From Robertmurraya massiliosenegalensis JC6 (GTDB taxonomy: Bacteria; Bacillota; Bacilli; Bacillales; Cytobacillaceae): a stretch of 64,000 bases of DNA. A program made the translations under genes and the position numbers. Positions 27,545 to 36,877 of the stretch are shown piece by piece; the stretch's first letter is position 1, and every line of letters starts with the position of its first letter. A model generated the notes under the pieces. It worked only from the letters and a program-made list of their open reading frames with translations, was not told the origin of the DNA and searched no databases. The stretch lies in the NCBI RefSeq assembly GCF_000311725.1, contig NZ_HE978511.1:494758-558757 (forward strand), written 5' to 3'.

Positions 27545-28018
27545 ATGGAATATAAAGTAGAGAAATTAAAGGTGAATTACAAAACATTAGAAGAGTTCAA
27601 ACGATTTAAAGAATATGGTTTACAAGAACTTTCCATGCTTGAGGACTTGCAAGCAAATATCATTGATAATGACAGTGAATCTCCTTTTTACGGGATTTAT
27701 TTTGGTGACTTATTGGTAGCTCGAATGAGTCTATACAAAGTAGACGCAAAATTCAATCGATATTTTGAACCACCACATGATTTTCTTGAATTATGGAAGC
27801 TTGAAGTCATTCCTGATTATCAAGGAAAAGGCTATGGAAAAGCTCTAGTAGAATTTGCAAAGAAAATGAACTTACCCATTCGCACAAATGCTAGAATGAA
27901 ATCAAAAGATTTTTGGAAAAAGATGGGGTTTGAATCTGTGACCTATGATATGGCACGGGATCGAGGGGAAAACCCACTTTTCTGGTTCCCAGAAAATTTC
28001 TCGCAAAAAGAAATATAA
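27545..28018 (+). CDS. ylbP: GNAT-family N-acetyltransferase YlbP
   Basis: 157 residues. Acetyl-CoA site in the GNAT pattern: LWKLEVIPDYQGKGYGKALVEFA (about 82-104), followed by FWKKMGFESV. Same length and place as ylbP next to gerR and panE. Substrate unknown. ATG 27545 has GGGGGAG upstream. Convergent with gerR; they share a terminator. Confidence 0.88.
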   Translation: MEYKVEKLKVNYKTLEEFKRFKEYGLQELSMLEDLQANIIDNDSESPFYGIYFGDLLVARMSLYKVDAKFNRYFEPPHDFLELWKLEVIPDYQGKGYGKALVEFAKKMNLPIRTNARMKSKDFWKKMGFESVTYDMARDRGENPLFWFPENFSQKEI

Positions 28019-28027
28019 TCTCTATAC

Positions 28028-28060
28028 AAAAAGAAGCGGATAATTTACCGCTTCTTTTTG
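28028..28060. terminator. Bidirectional terminator between ylbP and gerR
   Basis: AAAAAGAAGCGG and CCGCTTCTTTTT form a 12 bp stem with an 8-base loop, T tails on both strands. Confidence 0.85.
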
Positions 28061-28076
28061 ATTTTTAAACTATATT

Positions 28077-28679
28077 CTATTTTTCTATTCTTTCTAGATT
28101 ACCGTTTTTATCCATCTGGAATTTCACCTTTTGTTGCCGATCTTCTTCTTGGAGAACAACCATCTTCCTAGCCCTTTCCATAATTTCAATGAGGGCCTTA
28201 TAATCTTGTTCAATAGTTTGTAATTCTTTCTTTAAATTCTCATTTTCAGCAGTTAAAAAAGCTACTTTCTTTTCTAATTCTTGAATCTTTTCCTGTGAAT
28301 CAATGGATTCTTCAAATTGTTGATAAAGACTCTTTAATGTGCTGACAAAATCTTCAAAACTGATCTTCGGTTTTGCTACCTCTTGAGAAGAAGCTTCAAC
28401 TGTGATTTCCTTTTCACTCTCTTCTGGTTCAGCAACTGATTGTGCCTGTTTTCTTAACTCTTTACGCTGTTTTTTTGCCAATTCTATTCCAGATTTATAT
28501 TGCTTGCGAACATAAGAATTCCAACGAAATCCGCAGGCTGCAGCAGTTCTTGTGAGTTGTTTCCCCACTTCTTCAAAAGCTTGAAGTTGGGTCCCTCCTT
28601 CACGTATATGCCTTAAAACTACTTCAGCTAGTAGCAAGTCTTCATCATTTGACCAAGCATCTTGACGATTCGTGGGCAT
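28077..28679 (-). CDS. gerR: RsfA-family sporulation transcription factor GerR (YlbO)
   Basis: 200 residues. Myb/SANT-like DNA-binding domain at 1-60 ([20 protein letters not shown] ... [12 protein letters not shown]), linker, and a C-terminal coiled coil (about 110-175). In B. subtilis GerR is a mother-cell regulator acting on the sigma-E regulon. ATG 28679 has AGGAGGG upstream. Confidence 0.9.
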   Translation of the reverse strand: MPTNRQDAWSNDEDLLLAEVVLRHIREGGTQLQAFEEVGKQLTRTAAACGFRWNSYVRKQYKSGIELAKKQRKELRKQAQSVAEPEESEKEITVEASSQEVAKPKISFEDFVSTLKSLYQQFEESIDSQEKIQELEKKVAFLTAENENLKKELQTIEQDYKALIEIMERARKMVVLQEEDRQQKVKFQMDKNGNLERIEK

Positions 28680-28782
28680 GGGTCAATCCCTCCTAGTGTA
28701 CTCGTTTTATTCATACATATGCAACTACTAGAAGAGATAGACTGATATTACTCAAATATCAATGTACATAAATCATGTTTAG

Positions 28783-29547
28783 TCAATTTTTACGATTGAG
28801 AAATTTATCCACTTGCTTGTGATGCGCCTCTTTTCCCCAAAGCTCAGCACATTGACGAATTTCTTGTTCTATTCTTTCTTTTAAATCTAACTTCTCCCAC
28901 TTCCGAATTAAGATCTCTTTATAAGCTGTTAAGACTGTTCCTTCCATATTTAAAGCGGAACCTAAAGTTTCTCGCAGTCCCTCCCAGCGATCCCCTTCAT
29001 AGATGTATTGGACAAACCCTAAGTCCAGTAATTCCTCAAACTCAAATAGTTTTGCTTCAAAGAGCATTTGCATCCCCATAGATTGAGGCATTCTTTCCAA
29101 TAAAAAGGTTCCACCACCCCACCCCGTGGTGATAGCTAATTTCCCTTGTACAAAGCCTGCCTTTATTCCTTTTCGAGCAATTCTAAAATCACACGCTGTT
29201 GCAATCTCACAGCCACCACCTATTGCTACCCCATTTATCAGTGCAATAGTTGGCTTTGGGAACATCATTAATTCATATAATAATTCTCCCATTTTAGAAA
29301 GCATTTGATAGGCTTGTTCTGCTGTTTGTAATTCATGGAATTGAGATAAATCACCACCTGAACAAAAAGCCTCATTTCCCTCACCAGTAAGAACAAGAGC
29401 TTTTATGTTAGAGGTCCTAGCTAATTGAAGCGCCTCTTTCAACCCATCCATTACTTCGAAATTGACAGCATTTCTTTTTTTAGGTCTAGTGATCGTAAAA
29501 CTTAAGATACCATTCTCCCGCTCCTCAATATCAAAAGATTTTGACAT
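28783..29547 (-). CDS. Enoyl-CoA hydratase/isomerase family protein
   Basis: 254 residues of the crotonase fold. Oxyanion-hole segments NEAFCSGGDLSQF and NGVAIGGGCEIATACDFRIA are present; FVQGKLAITTGWGGG follows. One of the two usual catalytic glutamates appears replaced (KLAITTG where many hydratases have PELGLIPG), so the exact reaction is uncertain; it resembles fatty-acid or branched-chain catabolic members. ATG 29547 with GAGAGGTGG upstream. Not in this place in B. subtilis. Confidence 0.85.
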   Translation of the reverse strand: MSKSFDIEERENGILSFTITRPKKRNAVNFEVMDGLKEALQLARTSNIKALVLTGEGNEAFCSGGDLSQFHELQTAEQAYQMLSKMGELLYELMMFPKPTIALINGVAIGGGCEIATACDFRIARKGIKAGFVQGKLAITTGWGGGTFLLERMPQSMGMQMLFEAKLFEFEELLDLGFVQYIYEGDRWEGLRETLGSALNMEGTVLTAYKEILIRKWEKLDLKERIEQEIRQCAELWGKEAHHKQVDKFLNRKN

Positions 29548-29650
29548 CTTTTACCCCACCTCTCTTTCTTTCATTAAACTTCTAATTTGTCCAAAAAACA
29601 AGAGAGAGCGCTCATCTAAGACTAGCTCTTCTATTAGCACTAAAACGACA

Positions 29651-29683
29651 AAAGCACAGGAACGAGTTCGTCCTGTGCTTTAA
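29651..29683. terminator. Terminator after rpmF
   Basis: AAAGCACAGGA (29651-29661) and TCCTGTGCTTT (29671-29681) form a perfect stem with a 9-base loop; T tail on the minus strand is short (TTTTGTCG). Confidence 0.75.
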
Positions 29684-29698
29684 ATCTCATATTGAGTA

Positions 29699-29872
29699 TT
29701 AGTCGTTTACTACTTCTTTTCCTTTGTATGTTCCACAAGCTTTACATACACGGTGAGCAAGCTTCATCTCACCACAGTTTGGGCATTCTACCATACCTGG
29801 TACCTGTAGCTTAAAATGAGTACGACGTTTTCTCTTTGCAGTTTTAGAAGTTCTTCTAAAAGGTACAGCCAT
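29699..29872 (-). CDS. rpmF: 50S ribosomal protein L32
   Basis: 57 residues starting [19 protein letters not shown], with a zinc ribbon of four cysteines (30, 33, 43, 46), so this is the zinc-binding form of L32. ATG 29872 has AAGGAGGTG upstream; the longer frame to 29908 is not used. Co-transcribed with ylbN from a consensus promoter. Confidence 0.97.
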   Translation of the reverse strand: MAVPFRRTSKTAKRKRRTHFKLQVPGMVECPNCGEMKLAHRVCKACGTYKGKEVVND

Positions 29873-29957
29873 TATTCCCACCTCCTTAAAGAGTATTAAG
29901 AAAGTCATAAAAGCTAGACTAGCTTAACTTTCAACAGTTTCTTGTCTTCTTCAATCA

Positions 29958-30482
29958 CTAAGAATTAGAAGAAGGATCATTTTGATCAAGTAATTTTGCA
30001 AGCCCTGCTAAGCGAGGATCGATTTTATCCTTCTTTTGCTCATGAATGACTTCCCAATCATTACCAGATTGCGGAGCCCCTTCTTCGCTTGATCCATCGT
30101 CACAGAAAACTTGTATAGGTACTTCAAGTAAAAGGATTTCCTGTAAGACCGGTTTAAGGTCAATCACATCACCTTTGACTTGATGAACTTCCTCATCAGT
30201 TTCGTATTCCAAACCTTTTAAGAGGAAGGTTTCAGTTGTTTCTACATCGATCGGACAATTCACGTCAACTAAAGTACGAGAACAAGGAAGAATTAAATGT
30301 CCTTTAATCTTCAGATGAAACGTTACTTTAGAGGAGTCAATATCTGCTCGACCCGTGATATGCATTGGTGAAACCGAGCGTATCGTTTGATCGACTTCTT
30401 TTATCTCATCAAGGTTTACCATCTCATCAATTGGGTATTCCTTGCTTCGATGTTTTTGTAACTGACTTATGGTCCATTTCAT
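29958..30482 (-). CDS. ylbN: DUF177/YceD family protein YlbN
   Basis: 174 residues. CSRTLVDV and the metal-like CDDGSSEEG segment, and the closing motif IDPRLAGLAKLLDQ, are typical of YceD proteins, which in bacteria and plastids are linked to 23S rRNA processing and are always next to rpmF. ATG 30482 has GAGGTG 6 bases upstream; GTG 30491 is in frame but overlaps that site. Confidence 0.92.
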   Translation of the reverse strand: MKWTISQLQKHRSKEYPIDEMVNLDEIKEVDQTIRSVSPMHITGRADIDSSKVTFHLKIKGHLILPCSRTLVDVNCPIDVETTETFLLKGLEYETDEEVHQVKGDVIDLKPVLQEILLLEVPIQVFCDDGSSEEGAPQSGNDWEVIHEQKKDKIDPRLAGLAKLLDQNDPSSNS

Positions 30483-30509
30483 AAGAATCACCTCAAGGCA
30501 ACAAAGGTT

Positions 30510-30538
30510 ATTATAGCTTTCCTATAATTATTTGTCAA
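30510..30538 (-). promoter_or_regulatory. Consensus sigma-A promoter of ylbN-rpmF
   Basis: TTGACA (30533-30538) and TATAAT (30510-30515) on the minus strand, 17 bases apart: a perfect sigma-A promoter. Its -35 overlaps that of the divergent tmcAL promoter. Confidence 0.85.
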
Positions 30539-30560
30539 TATTTTTTCTTTACACTATAAT
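30532..30560 (+). promoter_or_regulatory. Sigma-A promoter of tmcAL
   Basis: TTGTCA (30532-30537), 17 bases, TATAAT (30555-30560). Lies 77 bp upstream of the tmcAL start and shares its -35 bases with the opposite promoter. Confidence 0.8.
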
Positions 30561-30636
30561 GTAGACATTACCAACATCATTTAGTCAACATTTTAACATA
30601 AGTCTTACTTGATTATCTTTTTGGGAGATTAAAAAA

Positions 30637-31854
30637 ATGAAAGCAGTTGGCATTGTAGTCGAATATAATCCATTCCACAATGGGCATGCATATCACGTAG
30701 AGCAAACTCGAAAGAAAAGTAATGCTGATATTGTCATTGCCGTGATGAGCGGACAATTTTTACAAAGGGGAGAACCTGCGTTGCTTCCAAAATGGCAGCG
30801 GGCAGAAATGGCTCTATTAGCTGGTGTTGATATTGTCATTGAACTCCCCTATCGATTCGCAACACAAAAAGCAGATACCTTTGCTCTAGGTGCGATATCT
30901 TTATTAGGTCATATTGGATGTAGCAGCATCTGCTTCGGAAGTGAAGCAGGGGCGATCGATCCATTCTTTTCAACATTACACTTTTTAGAACAAAATAAAA
31001 AGGCGTATGAGGAAAAAATCAAATCCTTTATCAGTCAAGGATTGAGTTACCCATCCGCTTTATCATCCGCATTTCTTGAGCTTAATCCGACAGAAGAGAT
31101 TGTTGATCTTTCAAAACCAAATAATATTTTAGGCTTCCAATATGTAAAAGCGATTAATGATTTAGGCTTCAATATGAGTGCCCTAACGATACAAAGAACA
31201 ATAGCAGGGTACCATGATCAACACTTCACTTCTGAATCGATTGCCAGTGCTACAAGCATTCGCAAAGCTTTATTTTCCCCTAGCGGTTCCCTAAAAGAGA
31301 TAAGTCATTATGTACCTAGCACCACAATGACGATCTTAGCTGACTACAATAAAAGCTTTAAACAATTTCAGCATTGGGAAAACTATTGGCCATTGTTACA
31401 GTTTAAATTGCTGCATACGACTACAGCAGAACTACGCAACATATACGAGGTTGAAGAAGGATTAGAATACCGAGTTACCGAGGCTGCTTTACAAGCAACT
31501 TCCTTTCAAGATTTTATGACAAAGATTAAAACAAAGCGCTACACTTGGACTAGACTACAACGGATGTGCACGCATATCCTGACAAATACAACTGTCAGTG
31601 AAATGCGTCAAAACATGGCTCATGCTAGTTACTTACGACTATTAGGCATGAGTGAAAATGGAAGAATGTATTTAAACAAGTGGAAAAGCCATACTTCTAT
31701 TCCTATTATCTCTAAATTATCAGCCTACCAGGGCGAAGATATTAACCTTGATATAAGAGCTTCTAGAATTTATGCTTTAGGAGCAAGAAAAGAAGTGATA
31801 CAAAGTCTTCTGATAATGGATTACGAGCAGCCCCCCATTTATGTAAAAGCTTAA
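30637..31854 (+). CDS. tmcAL: tRNA(Met) cytidine acetate ligase TmcAL
   Basis: Makes N4-acetylcytidine at the elongator tRNA-Met wobble base from acetate and ATP. 405 residues. Nucleotidyltransferase-like motif VVEYNPFHNGHAYH (8-21), MSGQFLQRGEPALLPKWQRAEMAL-type segment and SATSIRKALFS near 205. Formerly ylbM. ATG 30637 with GGGAG upstream. Confidence 0.94.
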   Translation: MKAVGIVVEYNPFHNGHAYHVEQTRKKSNADIVIAVMSGQFLQRGEPALLPKWQRAEMALLAGVDIVIELPYRFATQKADTFALGAISLLGHIGCSSICFGSEAGAIDPFFSTLHFLEQNKKAYEEKIKSFISQGLSYPSALSSAFLELNPTEEIVDLSKPNNILGFQYVKAINDLGFNMSALTIQRTIAGYHDQHFTSESIASATSIRKALFSPSGSLKEISHYVPSTTMTILADYNKSFKQFQHWENYWPLLQFKLLHTTTAELRNIYEVEEGLEYRVTEAALQATSFQDFMTKIKTKRYTWTRLQRMCTHILTNTTVSEMRQNMAHASYLRLLGMSENGRMYLNKWKSHTSIPIISKLSAYQGEDINLDIRASRIYALGARKEVIQSLLIMDYEQPPIYVKA

Positions 31855-31900
31855 AAGGGATTCCAAAAAGTCAGCATCACTAACTTTTTGGAATCCCTTT
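31853..31900. terminator. Bidirectional terminator between tmcAL and ylbL
   Basis: Arms AAAGGGATTCCAAAAAGT and ACTTTTTGGAATCCCTTT pair over 18 bp with an 11-base loop, with T-runs outside. Confidence 0.9.
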
Positions 31901-32924
31901 ATTTTTTTTCTTCTAATTTCATTAAATAGTCAATCGCTTCATCAAATGTGTCAACAGGGATAATTTTCATATCTGTCTTAATATCTTCAGCTGTTTTCAC
32001 TGCCGCATTGTAATTGGAATCTGTTGCTCCCTCTTCATTGGGCGCAAAAAAGATTTCTGCTCCTGCTTTATCTGCTGCAACAATCTTTTGTTCGATTCCG
32101 CCGATTCTACCTATCTTTCCATCAGGGGATATCGTTCCTGTTCCAGCGATTTCATAGCCCTTAGTTAAATCCTCTTCGATAAGTTGGTTATAGATCTCAA
32201 GGGAAAACATAAAACCAGCTGATGGACCACCAATATCATCCGTCTTAATATCAACATTTGGATTTACATGCAATTCTTTATCATCAACAAGTCCGATCCC
32301 TACACCAACTTTGGTTTTATCATCAGGAAATGGTTGAACTTCTATAACAGTTTCCATCTCCTCGCCTCTTCGTAAGAACGTAAGCGCAATTTCAGTTCCA
32401 GCATCTTGGTTGCTAACGAATTCGATGAATTCTTCCGAAGAAGTGAATTCATCACCATTCACTTTAAAGATGCGATCTCCAGGTTCTAATTTACCAGCAG
32501 CAGGCATATTGTCAATAACATTTAAGACATATACACCTTTGTATTCATATTCTATTGGAATTTCTGCTTTCTTATAAGCCACTTCAATGGCTGATTGTTT
32601 TGAACTAGCCATGAGGTGAAGTTGACGTACATTGTACTCCTCTTCTGTTTCTTCTTCACCGCGAACTGCATCTAACGGATAGATTTCTTGATAATCGCTC
32701 AATGAGGCCATCACGTAAGAATAGATATTCGCTTTTCCCATGCGAATGGTTGTAAGCATAAAGGTCCCTTCTTCATCATAGCCATTTTTCACTTCAATGA
32801 TTGGTCTCAGTTCCTTTGCCATTCCTGGTTTGGATACGTAATAGGGTAAAGAAAAAAATGAGGCAATAAATAAAAATAATGCCGTTAATATGAAAAAAAA
32901 TCGAAAATAAAACCGTTTGTTCAT
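31899..32924 (-). CDS. ylbL: PDZ-containing Lon-like membrane protease YlbL (SepM type)
   Basis: 341 residues: membrane helix at about 7-27, PDZ domain (about 128-185, VIDNMPAAGKLEPGDRIFKVNG) and a Lon-type protease domain with catalytic Ser 235 in GGPSAGFMF and Lys 280 in GGIEQKIVAA. Extracytoplasmic. ATG 32924 follows the ylbK stop directly. In B. subtilis YlbL has been linked to degradation of the SOS division inhibitor YneA. Confidence 0.92.
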   Translation of the reverse strand: MNKRFYFRFFFILTALFLFIASFFSLPYYVSKPGMAKELRPIIEVKNGYDEEGTFMLTTIRMGKANIYSYVMASLSDYQEIYPLDAVRGEEETEEEYNVRQLHLMASSKQSAIEVAYKKAEIPIEYEYKGVYVLNVIDNMPAAGKLEPGDRIFKVNGDEFTSSEEFIEFVSNQDAGTEIALTFLRRGEEMETVIEVQPFPDDKTKVGVGIGLVDDKELHVNPNVDIKTDDIGGPSAGFMFSLEIYNQLIEEDLTKGYEIAGTGTISPDGKIGRIGGIEQKIVAADKAGAEIFFAPNEEGATDSNYNAAVKTAEDIKTDMKIIPVDTFDEAIDYLMKLEEKK

Positions 32925-33710
32925 CTAATGCTGCTCCTTCCACTTCTCGATCAGTTGTTGAATTCTTGCTATGTACTTATCTGCTTCCTCTTCTCCAATT
33001 TGAATAATTTCATCTATATTTGTAAAGGCTCTCGAACTATACATTTCAAGAGCAGGTTGGATCATAATATCGGAGGCAATTTCTCTATTGGCGACAATCT
33101 CCATTTGTAAAATATCAATACTCTGCATAATCACATCATAAATAGAACTAATTTCTGTAGTACGATTTACTCGGGAAACATCAACAGCGATGATGATGTC
33201 CGCTCCCATAGCTTTCACGACCGAGACTGGTACCCTATCCACCACTCCGCCGTCAACTAAAAGTCTTCCTTCATACTTTTCTGGAACAAATATCCCAGGA
33301 ATTGAAATGCTAGCTCTTACCGCTTCAGCTATAGGTCCTTCTTTGAAAATCACTTTCTCTCCAGTCATTAAATCCGTTGCCACCACTTGAACAGGTATAT
33401 CCAATTGTTCGAGATTTCTTCCGTGAGTAAAAATCCGAATAAGATCCTTCACACGATTTCCAGCAATAAAACCCATTTTCGGAATCGTGAAGTCTAAATA
33501 ATATTTTCTCTTAAATACTCGAGATAATTGATATAATCGGTCAATATCCAAACCAGCCCCAAAAAAACAACCAACCATCGCTCCCATACTACTTCCTGCA
33601 ATAAGATCAATCGGAATGTTTGCATCTAGTAATTTCTTTATAACGCCTAAGTGAGCAAACCCTCTTGCTCCTCCTGACCCAAGCGCAAGACCAATTTTAG
33701 GATGGTGCAA
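32925..33710 (-). CDS. ylbK: Patatin-like phospholipase family protein YlbK
   Basis: 261 residues. Oxyanion loop GSGGARG (11-17), nucleophile Ser 41 in GSSMG, catalytic Asp in DGG near 153: the full Ser-Asp dyad. Cytoplasmic, RssA-like. Start is TTG 33710 with AAAGGAGG ten bases upstream. Operon with ylbL. Confidence 0.9.
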   Translation of the reverse strand: MHHPKIGLALGSGGARGFAHLGVIKKLLDANIPIDLIAGSSMGAMVGCFFGAGLDIDRLYQLSRVFKRKYYLDFTIPKMGFIAGNRVKDLIRIFTHGRNLEQLDIPVQVVATDLMTGEKVIFKEGPIAEAVRASISIPGIFVPEKYEGRLLVDGGVVDRVPVSVVKAMGADIIIAVDVSRVNRTTEISSIYDVIMQSIDILQMEIVANREIASDIMIQPALEMYSSRAFTNIDEIIQIGEEEADKYIARIQQLIEKWKEQH

Positions 33711-34137
33711 AAAATGAGCGCCTCCTTTAATAAGGAATCTTTAAGCGGGAATGAAAGGATCTACATTTCCTTCCCCTACTTTTATATATTCTTATGGTCT
33801 ATTTTATTTTTCTATGAGTATATTGATCTATATGAGGACAAGACCTTTGTGCATAGTAAAACAATTGAACGTTGTCATCATCGTACTTTTTAGAGCAAAG
33901 CGAGCGCCACTTCAGTTGTTAATACAATCTATTTTAGCATTATTTTCTAGAAGATGCACTTTGCTTGCGTCATAAGTAGCACGGTATACGAATCGAATAA
34001 TTATTTAATCGTAAATGTCCAAATTTTTTTCTTTTAAAAATTTCATGCCGGCATTGCACAGCACTTTTCGCTACCAGAAAGGATAAATTGTTGTATGCGA
34101 AAAGAGCCTTAGTAAATCTTCGAGGGAGGATGCATGG
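33711..34137. other. Divergent intergenic region ylbK/ylbJ
   Basis: 427 bp. Contains the partial third copy of repeat B (34010-34060). Promoters for both genes must be here but I could not pick them with confidence. No gene with a ribosome site. Confidence 0.6.
34010..34060 (+). repeat. Repeat B, partial copy 2
   Basis: CGTAAATGTCCAAATTTTTT and the following A/T-rich stretch plus CGGCATT match the second half of the copy at 60679-60760 with several differences. Confidence 0.6.
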
Positions 34138-35346
34138 GTGGTAAAATCCAAACTTAAAACCATTATTCTTGCTTCTGCTGTTTCCATTATGGCTATTTCT
34201 CTAATCACTTTTCCACAAGAATCGGTCAATGCATCCATTAGGGGATTGGATATGTGGTGGAAAATCGTCTTTCCCTCATTACTTCCATTTTTTATTGTAT
34301 CCGAAATGCTGATTGGTTTCGGTGTAGTGAAATTTATCGGTGTTCTTTTAGAACCATTAATGCGACCGCTATTTAGAGTGCCAGGTGTCGGTGGCTTTGT
34401 CTGGGCTATGGGAATGGCCTCTGGATATCCAGCAGGAGCTAAATTAACAGCACGCATGAGACAAGAAGGTCAACTCACCAAAACTGAAGCGGAACGACTC
34501 GTCACTTTCACGAATTGTTCAAATCCATTGTTCATTTTTGGTGCAGTCTCTGTTGGCTTTTTTTCCAATCCGCAGCTTGGCATTATATTAGCATTAGCCC
34601 ATTATCTCGGAAATTTCACCGTTGGAATCATGATGAGATTTCACGGAAAGGACAATTCTATAAGCACAAGTAAATTTTCCATAAAGAACGCATTTAACGC
34701 CTTACACCAAACGAGAATTAACGATAAGCGACCAATTGGGAAATTACTTGGGGATGCTGTCATGTCCTCCATCCAAACCTTACTAATGATCGGTGGATTT
34801 ATCATCTTATTTTCAGTTTTAAATCAACTTTTATCCAATCTACATATGATTGAATTGCTCGGTGCTTGGTTAGCGATTTTACTTCAGCTTGTCCATTTAC
34901 CAGAAACCTTTAGCATTCCACTTATATCAGGATTATTTGAAATAACATTAGGTAACAAGCTCACCAGTCAAGTCGAAAGCGTATCACTGCTACAACAAGC
35001 GATTATTGCCAGTATCATTTTGGCCTTCAGCGGATTCAGCGTCCAAGCTCAAGTTGCAAGTATCCTTGCAGAAACCGACATTAATTTTAAACCCTATTTT
35101 ATCGCACGGCTCTTTCATGGAATTTTTGCAGGTCTATATACATGGTTACTTTGGAAGCCAATTTATGAGAATATGAATCAAAGTGACCCTAATTCTAAAA
35201 CCGTTCCAGTAACGTATTTTGGAGATGGACAATGGGCCTTTAATACGATGGAATTCATGAGGGAAATTGGTCCGATTCTAACGCTTATTTCGTTAATGAT
35301 TTATATTTGTATATACGCACATAGAATGCAAAGAAACGAGCACTAA
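34138..35346 (+). CDS. ylbJ: Sporulation integral membrane protein YlbJ
   Basis: 402 residues, about eight membrane segments, nucleoside-transporter-gate (Gate) fold with internal similarity: FPSLLPFFIVSEMLIGFG in the first half and GGFIILFSVLN / FSGFSVQAQVAS in the second. Required for spore development in B. subtilis (sigma-E regulon). GTG 34138 is the start (GGGAGGA 8 bases upstream); the ATG at 34134 is out of frame and gives only seven codons. Confidence 0.9.
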   Translation: MVKSKLKTIILASAVSIMAISLITFPQESVNASIRGLDMWWKIVFPSLLPFFIVSEMLIGFGVVKFIGVLLEPLMRPLFRVPGVGGFVWAMGMASGYPAGAKLTARMRQEGQLTKTEAERLVTFTNCSNPLFIFGAVSVGFFSNPQLGIILALAHYLGNFTVGIMMRFHGKDNSISTSKFSIKNAFNALHQTRINDKRPIGKLLGDAVMSSIQTLLMIGGFIILFSVLNQLLSNLHMIELLGAWLAILLQLVHLPETFSIPLISGLFEITLGNKLTSQVESVSLLQQAIIASIILAFSGFSVQAQVASILAETDINFKPYFIARLFHGIFAGLYTWLLWKPIYENMNQSDPNSKTVPVTYFGDGQWAFNTMEFMREIGPILTLISLMIYICIYAHRMQRNEH

Positions 35347-35360
35347 TCAATGCTCGTTTC
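35334..35360 (+). terminator. Terminator overlapping the end of ylbJ
   Basis: AAACGAGCA and TGCTCGTTT form a 9 bp stem with an 8-base loop, followed by CTTTGTGTT. Confidence 0.6.
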
Positions 35361-35504
35361 TTTGTGTTAAATATGTGAACCCATTTCCTAATTGTACTTC
35401 TCAAGTTAAAAAACAAATGAATTTATACTCTAAATTATATAACTATTAAGATGAGTTCGAATGAACAACACTAGAAAAGTTCGTTTTTCACTTTACCTTC
35501 GTAT

Positions 35505-36558
<1,054 letters not shown>

Positions 36559-36699
36559 GGAAAAATCACCTGCATTGTAAACTTCTTTACCATCCTATCA
36601 TAATCGAATCAAAGTGCCAATTTTTGAAATCCTCGCCAGCCCATGCAATCATTTTAACAATATACTATTGTAAAAAATAACCCTATCTTATGTATATCC

Positions 36700-36783
36700 C
36701 TATTTTTTGTGGAAATACTGTAAGTAACAACATCTATTCGAGGATGTTGTTGCCAACCGCGGAGAAGACTTACGTTTCCCCAT
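36700..36783 (-). CDS. Possible 27-residue basic peptide
   Basis: MGKRKSSPRLATTSSNRCCY... from ATG 36783 to TAG 36700, with a good GGAGGAAG 7 bases upstream. No family recognised. The ribosome site is the only support, so it may be chance. Confidence 0.25.
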   Translation of the reverse strand: MGKRKSSPRLATTSSNRCCYLQYFHKK

Positions 36784-36842
36784 AAGTTCTTCCTCCGGTT
36801 TCTCCTCTCCCTTTGCCTTCTTTCCTTATAAAGGAGATGGAA

Positions 36843-36873
36843 GGACCCTGCAAAATTATTTGCAGGGTTTTCT
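36843..36873 (+). terminator. Hairpin with plus-strand T tail
   Basis: ACCCTGCAAA and TTTGCAGGGT form a 10 bp stem, followed on the plus strand by TTTCTTTTTTT. On the minus strand it follows the stalk-domain gene; no plus-strand gene precedes it closely. Confidence 0.65.
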
Positions 36874-36877
36874 TTTT

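Larger units (their letters stand above)
36559..36877. other. Intergenic region rsmD to stalk-domain gene
   Basis: 319 bp. Contains a tiny candidate ORF (36700-36783, minus) and a hairpin at 36843-36866 with a T tail on the plus strand. Otherwise nothing recognised. Confidence 0.6.
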
